A stretch of 64,000 bases of DNA from Haematobia irritans (lineage: Eukaryota; Arthropoda; Insecta; Diptera; Muscidae). Location of the stretch: the NCBI RefSeq assembly GCF_050003625.1, contig NC_134397.1, positions 272,732,070-272,796,069 on the forward strand, read 5' to 3'. The notes beneath the pieces were generated by a model. It saw only the letters and a list, made by a program, of their open reading frames with translations. It did not search any database and was not told the origin of the DNA. Shown here one piece after another: positions 49,521-61,232 of the stretch. Made by a program: the position numbers and the translations under genes. Numbering within the stretch: the first letter of the stretch is position 1; each line of letters begins with the position of its first letter.

Positions 49521-51590
49521 AGTAACCATGTAGAGATAAAACTGCACATATACAAAAAAAATAATTGAAAAAAGTTCATAATCCTAAATTAAAAACTATT
49601 TTATTTAAATTTAGTACACGAATCTTTGAAATGTTCGTGCCTCTATCAAAGTTATAGGACCTTAAAGTAAGGCCAATTTCACTTAATATAAAGAAGAAAA
49701 AAATGATTTAAGTGAATAATCTTTTAATTAACTGTGATATTGAACCCTTGTATTAAAGAGGCTAATACTTATTTGGCAAATAGGCTAATACTTATTTGGA
49801 AGATTTTGCATTTTTTTTTTAAATTTATTTGAAAATAAGAAAACATTTGTTGCATTAAAATGTATTTTACAATTTGGATTTTTATTCGAAATATTTATAG
49901 CTGTATACCTGAGGGATGAGAATAGCGCATTACATGCTCTAAAACTAAAATCAAGAACTATATCTAACTATAAATCATCTTGCGAAATAACAGCAAATTC
50001 TAGTTTTGAGGCAAATCGGATTAAAACCGTGTCCTGTTAAAAATGTTGATACAAATGTTTGTTTGATGATTATATAAGAAAAATAAATTTTCGTTCTTAT
50101 AACAACAATGTAGGTCCTTCTTTTTCCAATTCCCAAAGAAGGCACAGAATAATGTTTGCGGGCATTTTTTAGAAAGGAAGTGCAAGGCATTTTGGCATGC
50201 ATGATAGGAGAAGGCATATGGGAAGGTTTTAAGGATCCCAAAATCATGGGTTAAGAAGGCATGATTTTTGCGGTACTTCGCAATTTTCCCGCTGGGATTG
50301 TATACATACTCGTTGTGTGCACTACGGCATTTTCTGCGTTATGCAAAGTGCATGTGTTTTTGCTAGAACAATTTGAGAGCCTACTAACAAACACTTTCGC
50401 TACATGATTTCTTAAGTCTGTCCATATTTTTGTGAGAGAAGGCTGTTGATAGTATTTGAAAAAAGTGAAAACAAAATGAAATTCGAAGCTCGGGTTATCG
50501 ACAAAACTAAATTACCAACAAATCATCAAGTTATTGAATTCCTTTTATATTTAAAGAAAGCAGGCACCGCAAGTGTTAAAAATGAATCTACTAGTCATGT
50601 TACAGACGATAAACGATTGGGTTATATAATATCCAAAATTAAGACAGGATTTGTTATAAATTAATTCTAAAAAGTTGTTAGCCGCATAATAAAATTGTAC
50701 AATTAATAAACATGAAATGTACTCAAATCAAATACAAATCTAATCTAATATTTTCTTGTTTAAAGTATTTACTCATGTGACAACATTGCTCACCATTGTG
50801 AAGATGACAAGAAAACGCAAAAAAATACGGCGTAGTCAGATGTTGAAAGGCAGAAATTTAACCAATATGTAAGCAGCATAACGATCTTCGTAATTTTCCA
50901 CAATTCCGTTACCACTTACTTTTATTGTTAGATTGATTGTTAGATTTTAAAACAGTAGGCTCTCAAGTTGTTCAAGCAAAAACACAAGAACTTTGCATAA
51001 CGCAGAAAATGCCGTAGTGCACACAACGAGTATGTATACAATGATACGGTTAGAAATTTACAGATAAACAGTTTGTGTGTATTAAATACCTTTCAAATTA
51101 ATTTCGTAGATGTGAATAACGATGTGCATGTGGTTTCGATCGGATATCATGACAACACAGCAAAAGCTATTTGATGGTGTAGGGTGACCTATTGACTTTT
51201 TAAAATCTCTGTAACTTTTTTGTTTATGAATATAATTAAATACTTCCAAAGCAAAAGTTTCATATTTTGATAAGATCTTTATAATGGTTATAAGAAATGG
51301 GCATCATAGGGGTATACGAAGCGAAATAAAAAAATTAAAAATCAAATTTGACGTCGGAGTCAAAAATGACCAATGCACGAAATATAGCCCCTGATCAACC
51401 ATGAACAACGATATGCGTTTCTTTTCGATCGGACTTCAAATGACGACACAGTACAGTAGATTGCATTTCGGGGGGTCGTAGGGTGCACGGAAAAAAACAA
51501 GTTTTAGTGTTCTGAAATTGTCTTCAAATATGCTACAAAACTGGGGGGTGACTGCATGAACTTTTTTTCGCGACCCTATCTAAAGTACAC

Positions 51591-52689
51591 ACACTTACAT
51601 ACACAAGCAAGCACAAAACTAGGGTATCCATAAGAAGAGAAAACGTTTTTCCCTTTACGGTATTGTTTTGATTTTTTGTTTGCACAAAGTTATTACATCA
51701 TTTATATGATGAATCCTTCCTTCATTTAAAGGGATTTTAATTTTTGCAAAAAAGGATATGCCATGTAACATTTCGTACTTCTTTCCATTGTGGCCTAATG
51801 AAACACTCTAATATACAACTCACACATATACACAAAGGAACATACATCCAATCACATTAATTTTTAAATGGGTCTCGTGTGTATGAATGAGCTCGTAGAT
51901 GTGTTTTCTTCCACGTATCCTTTAGGAATTTTCCAAAGTTTTAATTTTATTAGATTTTATTTTAATGTGATGTGTGTTCCTTGTCGTTGTGGTTGCGTTA
52001 TATTATTGCCAGTAATTTCTTATGGTTCAAATGTACATAAAATAACATTTAATTTGGGCAATTTGTAGTTTTTCTGGAAGGCTACGTTGCCATTGAGCTC
52101 CAATTGAATATGCTATACTTTAGGAATATCCTTTGCTGTCAGCATATTTAATATGGGTGTATATGGGTGTTTCCATAAAATTCATTTTGAAAAAAAAAAA
52201 CACATTCGAAAATAAGGAACAATTTGTTCCGCAATCTAGTATTGTTTCGATTGAGTTCATTAAAAATTCCCAAAATTGGAAACAGTTTTTAATTGTTTAT
52301 GACTTAGAATAATAAAAGTTAGTATTTCAGGTTTTCTTTGGAGGTGTTAGAAGGTTTTATTTATTCGATTTTTTTTATAAATTCAATAGCGTCAATATCT
52401 GGTAAAAAATAATAAGCTGACCTAATTTTAATTAAGAACAAAATTTTTTATGTATGCCAACATCGACTGGTGGACCGACAGCAAGGACGAAACTGTTTTT
52501 ACATTATGTGGGAGAAGCTCTTTGTTTTGATTCCACATAAATTTTGATTCGAGATTAAACGAAGTAAATCAAAATCAAAACGTGATGAAACAAGCGTTTC
52601 TGTGAGACGATTTGAAAACTGCGTTTTACGCTGATTCAGAGCAATCCATGATAACCGACCATAGCATGCACAGAACAAAATATCACCAA
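51591..52689. other. Non-coding DNA, nothing recognised
   Basis: No window repeat and no credible frame. The 66-codon frame at 51868-52068 is unremarkable. Confidence 0.4.
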
Positions 52690-53187
52690 AATATTTCCAA
52701 TTAAAAAGTTAATTGAAGTTGAAAATGTTTTCAATTAATAAATTAATTGATACAATTAACTTTTTAATCAAGGTAGAAACATTAAGTTAATTAAGTAAGT
52801 GATTGAAAATTTTAAAATTATTAATCGAAAGACTAAAAAATGATGAATTTTTTTTTATTTTATAATTAAAAATGTATTTCAAACAATCATTTGTTATTCC
52901 AAATAAAAACTCTAAGCCAGTTCAGAAAGTAATTGAAAATATTGACCTTTTTAATTAAAAAATTAATTGAGTTTTGCAATCAACATCAATTAAATGTTTA
53001 ATTGAATCAATTAAAAAAATAATTGAAATTTTCTAATGCAATCAATTATTTTTTTAATCAAGAATTTTTTTATGCCCAATTAAAACTGTGATTGATACTA
53101 TTATTTTCGTGATTGAAGACATTTCAATTAAAACATTAATTGGATCAATTAATTTCGTGATTGAATCAGAAAATTTTTTTTGTGTGT
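52690..53187. mobile_element. TTAATTG-rich MITE
   Basis: Dense direct and inverted copies of CAATTAA/TTAATTG throughout (for example CCAATTAAAAAGTTAATTGA). The right end TTTTTTTTGTGTGTGG resembles those at 41620 and, in inverse, 29850. Left end probably near ACAAAATATCACCAAAA. Target duplication not found. Confidence 0.5.
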
Positions 53188-53546
53188 GGTGATGGGGTTA
53201 TAAAAAGTTTGTCATCCAATTCAACTAAATTCAAAAGTTTTTCATTCCCTTTGTAACATATCGACATATGGATTTCCGATCATATGGATTTCGACATATG
53301 GATTTCCGACACTCTGGAACCCGGACACTCATAAAAGTGGACAATTTCGTGAGACGTTTGCTATATTGACACATTAAGATTAACCTGTCATAACTGGACA
53401 CCAACCAAATGTGGAAAAATTTAGGCGAAGCCTCCACTCCTGAGAGGCGTCATTGTATTTATCAGATATACCGGTATGAAGTGAGCATCAAGATACAAAT
53501 GTCTCGATTGGGAACATTTGTTGTGAACGAGCCCCTATTTTTTATA
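53188..53546. other. Short spacer with a 15-bp triplication
   Basis: CATATGGATTTCCGA-type words occur three times at 53265-53310. TTCATTCCCTTTGTAACATA nearby resembles the inner 3' end of families II and III, so this may be a relic. Confidence 0.4.
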
Positions 53547-55494
53547 CCCACCACCATAGAATGGTGACGGGGGTATAATAAGTTTGTCATTCCGTTTGTA
53601 ACACATCGAAATATCGATTTCCGACTATATAAAGTATATATATTCTTGACCAGGGAGAAATTCTAAGACGATATAACAGTGTCCGTCTGTCTGTCTGTCT
53701 GTCTGTCTGTTGTAATCACGCTACAGTCTACAATAATGAAGCAATCATGCTAAAATTTTGCACAAACTCGTCTTTTGTCTGCAGGCAGGTCAAGTTCGAA
53801 GATGGGCTATATCCAGGTTTTGATATAGTCCCCATATAAACCAACCTCCCGATTTGGGGTCTTGGGCTTATAGAAATCGAAGTTTTTATCCAATTTGAAA
53901 TTTGAAATCTAGAGGTATTTTATGACTACAAAGAGGTGTGCCAAAAATGGTGAGTATCGGTCCATGTTTTGGTATAGCCCCCATATAGACCGATCTCCCG
54001 ATTTTACTTCTTGGCCTTATAGAAACCGAAGTTTTTATCCAATTTGCCTGAAATTTGAAATCTAGAGGTATTTTATGACTACAAAGAGGTGTGCCAAAAA
54101 TGGTGAGTATCGGTCCATGTTTTGGTATAGCCCCCATATAGACCGATCTCCCGATTTTACTTCTTGGCCTTATAGAAACCGCAGTTTTTATTCAATTTAC
54201 CTGAAATTGGAGATCTAGAGGTATTGTAGGACCACAAAAACGTGTGCCAAAAATTGTGAGTATCGGTCCATGTTTTGATATAGTCCCCATATAAACCAAC
54301 CTACCGATTTGGGGTCTTGGGCTTATAGAAATCGAAGTTTTTATCCAATTTGCCTGAAATTTGAAATCTAGAGGTATTTTATGACTATAACGAGGTGTGC
54401 CGAAAATGGTGAGTATCGGTCCATATGTTAGTATAGCCTCCATAAGAACGATCTCCCGATTTAACTTCTTGGGTTTCTAGAAACCGTAGTTTTTATCTGA
54501 TTTGCCTGAAATTGTAAATATTCTGGTATTTTAGGCTCACAAACACGTGTATCGGATTAAGTTTTTATCGGTCCATTTGGTAATGCCTCCATATAGACTG
54601 ACTTCACTTCTTGAGGGTGTAGAAGGCGCACTGATCATGAAAATTGCTTGAAACTCAATGTAAAATTTCCAGATTTTACTTCTAAAGACTTAAGATTTCA
54701 AATCAAGACGTTATTTTATAATTTCTTGCACACTTACAAGAGATGTTAATGATTCCTCTAAAACTCAAACATAAATGGTTCTTATAAATCCAGAATCTGA
54801 TATAGTCCTCATAGGTGAAATCTTTAAATTTATCTTCGGGAAGTGTCCTCAAGCCCTCCTGGTTAGGTGGCAACCCAATGTATCAGGCTCACTTAGACTA
54901 TTCAGTCCATTGTGATTACACATTGGTGAAATTCTCTCTTATCATTGAGTGCTGACCGATTCCATGTTAAGGACCTCATTTTTTTAGCCGAGTCCGAATG
55001 GCGTTCCACATTGCAGTGAAACCACTTAGAGAAGCTTTGAAACCCTCAGAAATGTCACCAGCATTACTGAGGTGGGATAATCCACCGCTGAAAAACTTTT
55101 TGGTTTCCGGTCGAAGCAGGAATCGAACCCACGACCTTGTGTATGCAAGGCGGGCTTGCTAACCATTGCAGCACGGTAGCTCACATTTGTTGTATATTTA
55201 GATTTAAAATCAAGGTGTTATTTCAACATTGTGTTCCACGATTTTACGAGATTTTTAAGACTCTTCTAAAACTGAAACAAAAATAATTAAATCCAGAATC
55301 TGACGCAGTCTCCTATGTAGAAACTTAAAATGTAACTGAGCATCATCTGAACTGAGTTTCTTTAGTTATCATATTTCTTCAAATCCACATGAAATATTAT
55401 ATATGTACATTAAAGTAACCCCGTTTTAAAGTAACGAGAGGCTATCAGAAAGGATGGTGGTGGGTGTTTAAGATTAAGCCCGGCATATGCTTGT
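53547..55494 (-). mobile_element. HINE family III, full length, with SINE D inside
   Basis: 3' hairpin at the left (TATACCCACCACCAT, ATGGTGACGGGGGTATA), GTCTGTCT microsatellite at about 53682-53710. Tandem units have CCCATA at steps of 149, 153, 153 and 153 (anchor bases 53834, 53983, 54136, 54289 and 54442). The 5' end at the right is degraded (GGTGGGTGTTTAAGATTAAG, CCCGGCATATGCTTG). The minus-strand 83-codon frames repeat every 51 codons and are not regarded as genes. Confidence 0.82.
54860..55183 (-). mobile_element. tRNA-derived SINE, copy D
   Basis: Intact B box GGTTCGATTCC (complement of 55119-55129). Tail short (GGTTAGG at the left). It sits inside the 5' part of the family III HINE, after CCTCAAGCCCTCCT. 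No clear target duplication. About 20 bp of the body are missing (near GATTCCATGTTAAGGACC). Confidence 0.8.
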
Positions 55495-56136
55495 TTAGTG
55501 TTTTCTTTTATGAAATTATAAATTTACAAAATTCATAACAAGTCTTAAGCCATTGCGTAGGTTATGAACTTTTTACGTTTTCGACTGTTTCAAAATTTTA
55601 AAAAGTCGAATTTTCCAGATTTAAACTATTTTTACACTTTTTTAACATTTTCAAAATTGTCTTTTGTTATTTAGACTTTCAAAAATCGAAGTCAGGAGTT
55701 GAAAAACTCGACTTTTAAAAACTACGCTTTTTCAAAACATAGAATAATCGGCCTTTCGAGTTTATAAAATTTTTGCTCAAGTTTTCACAATAATATTCAC
55801 CGTCTGTCGGTACATATGTAGCCCTTTTAAAATAATAATGATATCGTCTATATATTCCTTCAAACTTTCGATAGAAATGTTTGCATGATATTCACCCGTT
55901 AATAAAATGTCAAATTGAAATTAAGTTTTTCAATTTTAGCCATCGTCAAAAGTTGGTTTGAAAGTCGATTAAAATAATTACAATAATTTTTTTTAATTGA
56001 TTTTTTATATTTTAAACTTTTGTAATTCTTTTGAGTTTTCGAATGGACCCTAATATAAAAAGTTGGACGAACTATATTTAAAATTGATTATTTTTTCAAA
56101 TTCAAAAATATTTGCCATTGCACGATAAATTAGCTA
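55495..56136. other. AT-rich non-coding DNA
   Basis: Nothing recognised apart from repeated TTTTCAAAA/TTTTAAAA-type words. Confidence 0.4.
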
Positions 56137-56700
56137 CCCAGCAAAAAAAGCGTCGCCAAAAAAGTAATGAAAATGCTCTTTTTGGATCCGGAAGTGGTGC
56201 AAAATTGACGCAGAAGTGATGAATTTAACATGGGCTTGTCATAGGACGGAAGTCCTCAATTTCAACAGCCGTTGCACTGAATTTGCATAACTTCTTTAGG
56301 TGTGATCCGAATTCAATGTTTTGGATGTAAATTAACAACTCTGTGATATTTTGTCAAATAAATAATTTTTATAATTTTTATGGGATTCCAACGCTTGTCG
56401 GAAACGTTTGACCTCAAATATTTTCAAAAATTCACAATTTTTTCAGATTGGATTTAGCATTTTTTTCGACAAAATATAAATTATTTGTACCATTTTATGA
56501 ATTCTTAAACTGTGTTTAACCAATTTGAAACAAAAAAAAGTTAAAATTATCCATTAAAAGTATGAAAAACTCAAGTTATACAAAATTGAATTAAAATAAG
56601 TTCCTGGGTAGTTAAAATAAAGAACATCATTGGGAGTGCATCTTCTGGAAGGGCTTTTAAAGTTGTACCTTTGGAAGAACTTCCAAATTTTGTTGCTGGG
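56137..56700 (-). mobile_element. W element copy 9, complete
   Basis: 564 bp from CCCAGCAAAAAAAGCGTCGC to TTTTGTTGCTGGG, flanked by TA at 56135-56136 and 56701-56702. All landmarks present (GGATCCGGAAGTGGTGCAAA, GTTGCACTGAATTTGCATAA, GGAAGAACTTCCAAATTT). It ends 8 bp from the mariner element. Confidence 0.88.
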
Positions 56701-56708
56701 TAGTTTTA

Positions 56709-58008
56709 AAGGGTGATACGGTAAAAATTTGGTCAAGGGAAAACGCGTGTAAATCGGTGAAATCGTTAGTTAAAAAATCAAATTAAATTTCTTTTTCAAG
56801 TTCAATTAGTATAAAATTCAGGAAAAATATTCAGTTAGGCTTTTGCTTTTCCAAATCCGAATTGCCGGGCCTCACGCTTGACACCTGCCATCAGATTTTG
56901 TACAGCCACCTTGTCCACCTTCTTCGCCGAAGAAAGCCAGTTTGCCTTGAACTGCTGCTCGTCCTTAGCAGTTTTTTGGACTTCTTTAGGTTCCGCTTGA
57001 CAATAGCCCAGTAGTTCACAATTGGGCGGATCTCTGGCGTGTTGGGAGGGTTCTTGTCCTTGGGAACCACCTGCACGTTGTTGGCGGCGTACCACTCCAT
57101 GGCCTTTTTACCGTAATGGCAAGATGCCAAATCCGGCCAAAACAGTACGGAACAACCGTGTTTCTTCAGGAAAGGCAGCAGTCGTTTATTCAAACACTCT
57201 TTCACGTAAATTTCTTGGTTGACAGTCCCGGAAGCTATGAAAATGCTGCTTTTCAAGCCACAGGTACAGATGGCTTGCCAAACCAGATATTTCTTTGCGA
57301 ACTTTGACAGTTTTATGTCCTTGAAAATATCTGCTACCTTTCCCATTCCTTTTGTCGTATAAAACTCCTGTCCCGGAAGCTGCTTGTAGTCGGCTTTGAC
57401 GTAGGTTTCGTCGTCCATTACCACTCAGTCAAACTTCGTCAGCATCGTCGTGTACAGCCTCCTGGATCGCGCTTTGGCCGTCGTATTTTGTTTATCGTCG
57501 CGATTTGGAGTCACTACCTTCTTGTAAGTCGATAGTCCGGTTCGTTTTTTGGTTCGATGCACGGTTGTAGACGATACACCCAGCTTATTTGCGGCATCTC
57601 GGAGAGAGAGGTTAGGGTTTCGCTTGAAACTACCGGCAACTCTCTTTGTCGTCTCAGCGGCTTCCGGTTTTCGATTTCCCCCCGATCCAGACTTCCTGGC
57701 TGTCGACAGACGTTCCTCAAACACTTTAATTACATTTGTAACGGTTGATTTGGCAACTTTTAGCGATTTTGCCAGCTTTGCGTGCGAGTAGCTCGGATTT
57801 TCGCGATGCGCGAGCAAAATTTTGATACGCTGCTCTTCTTGCTTGGACGGCATTTTGACAATTGAAGAGTGAATTCCAAAATCAAAATAGGAGCAACATT
57901 CTACACACACACACACCTTCAAACTGAGGGGTGTTCAGGTTTTTTAAATGCAAAATTGAAAGAAATACGTCAAGTTTATATTGACCAAATTTTGACCGTA
58001 TCACCTTT
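56709..58008 (-). mobile_element. Tc1/mariner element, DD37E type, 1300 bp
   Basis: Terminal inverted repeats AAGGGTGATACGGT (left) and AAAGGTGATACGGT (right, other strand), continuing to TTTGGTCAA with one further mismatch; flanked by TA at 56707-56708 and 58009-58010. It encodes one minus-strand transposase, broken as described in the pseudogene entry. Close similarity of the repeats argues for fairly recent insertion. Confidence 0.9.
56835..57853 (-). pseudogene. Tc1/mariner transposase (ITmD37E-like), inactivated
   Basis: Start chosen at ATG 57851-57853 (MPSKQEEQRI), although the frame is open further upstream. The N-terminal third has two helix-turn-helix-like stretches (SHAKLAKSLKVAKSTVTNVI and LSLRDAANKLGVSSTTVHRT) for binding the terminal repeats. 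The first catalytic Asp lies in MDDETYVK (codon 57410-57412) and the second in FWPDLASCHY (codon 57131-57133). Thirty-seven residues further, PEIRPI is followed by Val (GTG, 57017-57019) where this family normally has Glu. An in-frame TGA at 57425-57427 splits the protein just before the first Asp. The A6 run at 56972-56977 has apparently lost one base, shifting the last 48 or so codons, which remain readable to QFGFGKAKA and a TAA at 56835-56837. With these allowances the length is about 339 residues, usual for the family. No catalytic activity is expected. Confidence 0.88.
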
Positions 58009-60053
58009 TAGTAAGAGCTAAAATGTTTTGCTTATATTACAGAGTCATATTTTCGAGTTAAGATATACTTTTGCGTAACAACAAAATTTGTGTGGAATAT
58101 CCCATATATATGCGTAACCATATGCATATGTGTGTTTTGTGTTGTGCATATATTTTAGCTCTGACATGTGTCCCTTTGTTGGCTGTATCCACTACCTGCT
58201 ACCTCCTCTTCCTGTTGTTCCAGCATACATATTTTATGAATTCGACTTTTGTTTTATTACTTAAGTAAACTGTTGCTGGCCCCAGCTAGCTATTACTCTT
58301 CCACTTTAAGCAGCCACTGCTGCTGATGTTACCACTACTATGGGACCTCATGTAAAATATGTGTCAGTATGTGTGTAAATGGATGAGTTTCAATAAAATG
58401 CCTCTAATAAGTTTATATATGGGTTTTAACACAATTTACTTCCCTTGCAATAATTTCCCCCTAAATACAATTATGGGTTTCTATGGTGGTGTGTGTGTGT
58501 GTGCAATCCTTAACAACTACACCTACCTCTATGTAGATGCGTGTGTGATGTAGTGTTCAAGATTCGCTTGAATGCCTAGGGAGAACTTTCATCGGTATTT
58601 TTGAAATTGCTTTTAATGGATCATTGCTGAGTTTAGTTTTAATGGTAATTACAGTGCCACATAAATCTTCCATACATTGTGATTGAATCTTGATTAGGTG
58701 ATTCGATTTATGTGGCCCCTGGATTTATGTTTAGCATATAAAACTGTAAGGAAGTGGGAAACTAGTTTTAAATTCGTTTTATTGAGTGTTATATTGTGAC
58801 ACTATGTTTTCTCATTGTCAAGGGAATTGGGTGTGGTATTGGAGGAGCTTTAAAATATTTTATATTTTATATTTAGTTGTTATTGTAAATATTTTATTAT
58901 TTGTTTAGATAATATAAATGGGGGTTTAATAGAAAAACCAATGAATTAATATTGGACAAACTTCATAGTTTGCCAAACATATTTTTTGATTTTTTATATT
59001 TGAATGAATTTTATGAATCTTTTGAATCTTTTGAATTTTATACATGAATGAATTTTATGAATTTGAATTTAAATGAATTGTTTAATATATCATATTTACA
59101 TAATTATCGATCTCTTGAATTTCTGATCAATTTGTTTATTTTGAATTATATGTACTAAAATACTGCTGAATTGATATCGATAACATCTATTGTAAATATT
59201 ATTGTTGTAAAAGTTAGTACACTAAGCCTTAAGATCCTAGCTTTTTCTTTCACTTCTTCTCTAACTACCCGACGGTAAGCACTACTTTTCTCCTCTACTT
59301 CTACTCTCTGCCGCTTCCCCATATCATATTTTATCAATAAATTGTTAATTTATACATTGAAAACTGAAACCTCCATTTGTTATTTTTTATTCTTTTCCGA
59401 TTTGGTTTCACTCCGTCAAACTTTGTTTATTATTTCTCATTACCTGAGAAATAATAAATCAAAGCACACACACACACACGTAAGCTTATACAGTCCACTC
59501 ATCTCACCCAGGGGATTTCATGTCAAACTTTGGTTCTCCACTATCATCTGTAACAATCCCCCCACACACCTGTGCAAATATGATTACGAAATGTACTAAT
59601 TTTCTATTTAAAAAATTTAGAGAAGTTTAGAGATATCTTGTCACCGACAAGTGTTAACACAACGTAATATTTAAGTTGGGTTGTACAGTTCTCAGTAGAA
59701 TTTTATATGTAATTCATGGTAGATGGCATATATAATTGGGCCTGACCGAACTTTCGTCCGAAAATTCTCTTTTTTATCTCATCCAACAAACTAACGAGGC
59801 AGTTTTGCTATTCCTCGAACCACGAATTTTAATAAGACTCTTTTGTCATTTCTGATACCTTGTACATATTGATGATATGAATTGATGTTTGGATATCAAA
59901 TTAAAACTGATGTTCAAAAATATGCGAATTTACTATATAATTAAGTAGGTTGATTTTATTTCATTGAAATTGAAAACAATAACTGTGGAGTACTATGTTC
60001 TCTTAAAGGTCATTCTGTCTTTTGAATTTTTACTCAGTATTTGGTTTTATTTT
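58009..60053. other. Mostly unique AT-rich DNA
   Basis: Contains TG and CA runs (about 58486-58503 and 59465-59480) and a local repeat of TGAATTTTATGAAT/TTTTGAATC words at 59000-59080. Open frames at 58071-58268, 58359-58553 and 59342-59599 show no motif. Confidence 0.4.
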
Positions 60054-60186
60054 TATACCCTCCACCATAGGATTGACAAAGTTAATAGGGGGTATATTAA
60101 CTTTGTCAATCCGTTTGTAACACATCGAAATATTGCTCTAAGACCCTATAAAGTATATATATTCTGGGTCGTGGTGAAATTCTGAG

Positions 60187-61232
60187 CATTAGCGTAGCTA
60201 GACAATTTTCCTAGGGGGGCTATAGCCTCCCTAGCTGAAAATTTATAGACTGAACTTATTGGTTCTATTAATGTTTATTTCATAAAAATATAGGCATCAA
60301 AATAACTCGACAATTAATTTATAATAAAGAAACTAAAAGTAGTTCCACACTTTTCTCAGCAAAAAAATTGGGAGTTGTTCTAAAGGCACAACTTTAAAAG
60401 CACTTCCAAAAATGTCCTCACTAAGAAGTTAATTATTTTAACTACACAGGAAGTTTTTTTACTTAATTTTTTTCATATTTTAATGCGTAATTTTTTTTTC
60501 TTTAAAAAAAAGTAAGAATGAATAAAATGGTACAAATTATTCAAATTTTGCCACAAAAATGCTAAATTCATTATAGAAATTTTTATAGAATTTTTGAAAA
60601 TATTCGAGGGAAAACGTTTCAAACAAGAGTTAGAATGCACTAAAAATCATAAAAAATATAAAAATTAATTATTTGGGAAAATATAACAAAATTTTTTAAT
60701 TCACATTCAAAACACTGAATTTGGATCACAACTTAAGAAGTGATGCAAATTCATTGCAACGGCTGTGGAAACGTTCTATGACAATTTCATATTACATTCA
60801 TCGCTTCTCCGCCAATTTTGCACCACTTCCGGACCCAAAAAGAACACTTTCACTTTTTGGCTATGCTTTTTTGCAGCATTATTAAGATATTAATTTATAA
60901 AAGAATAGTATCAATTACTATTTTTTTAATTAAATTGACTAAACCAGACTAAACAAAATAATAAAGGAGCTTTAGTTATTCAACTAAATCAAAAGTTCAA
61001 CCACAGATTTATTTTATAAATATCAGATTTCAAACATTGCCATCGGCAACTGCTACCACAACCAAAGTAATTCGATTGTGCATGAAAGTCTTTAGCGGAA
61101 CTTTGTGCGGTTGTAAATACTTGTTTTTAGAAAAATGTAAAATCGTAAATAGGTTTTCAAATTCTGGGGGGGGGGCTAAAATTTTTCTGGGGGGGTCTAA
61201 GCCCCCTCCCCAGAGGCCTTCCTACGCTTATG
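60187..61232 (+). mobile_element. V element (hAT-like) with 8-bp target duplication, carrying W
   Basis: ATTCTGAG flanks both ends (60179-60186 and 61233-61240) inside a family II HINE. Ends CATTAGCGTAGCTAG and, on the other strand, CATAAGCGTAGGAAGG; subterminal G runs (CCTAGGGGGGCTATAGCC, GGGGGGGTCTAAGCCCCC) are conserved in the 24.5-kb copy. No transposase frame. An 8-bp duplication points to hAT. Confidence 0.72.
60355..60876 (+). mobile_element. W element copy 10, resident in V
   Basis: From CTCAGCAAAAAAATTGGGAG to GCTTTTTTGCAG. Both termini are mutated, and the copy occupies the same place in V as in the 24.5-kb copy, so it moved with V. Confidence 0.75.

Larger units (their letters stand above)
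47748..50296. mobile_element. U element, 2.55 kb, CCCAGCGGGAAA ends
   Basis: Ends CCCAGCGGGAAATGG and, on the other strand, CCCAGCGGGAAAATTGCG. AT at 47746-47747 and 50297-50298 flanks it; the intact opposite arm (51021-51048) reads through the site, so the duplication is 2 bp. Both subterminal zones are rich in GAAGGC words (for example 47955-48005 and 50160-50265). It has no transposase frame; inside are a tRNA-like stretch, a family II HINE relic and a mariner end. The first six bases CCCAGC and the 2-bp target are shared with W. Confidence 0.7.
47195..51582. mobile_element. Long-TIR element with 8-bp target duplication (hAT-like)
   Basis: AAGTACAC flanks both ends (47187-47194 and 51583-51590). 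Ends are TAGGTAGGGTCACGG and, on the other strand, TAGATAGGGTCGCG. Nearly identical inverted arms run 47195-47747 and, after removal of insert U, 50299 to about 50385. The other arm is about 50950-51582, so each is about 630 bp. The main length difference is about 11 bp near the left tip. The central spacer is only about 560 bp. Without U the element is about 1.84 kb and has no transposase frame. The 8-bp duplication and TAGRTAGGG end suggest hAT, but the arms are unusually long. Confidence 0.78.

Noticed and set aside
47195..51582. LTR retrotransposon from paired 550-bp ends
   Set aside because: The ends are inverted, not direct, and there is no gag-pol coding sequence or 4-6 bp duplication.
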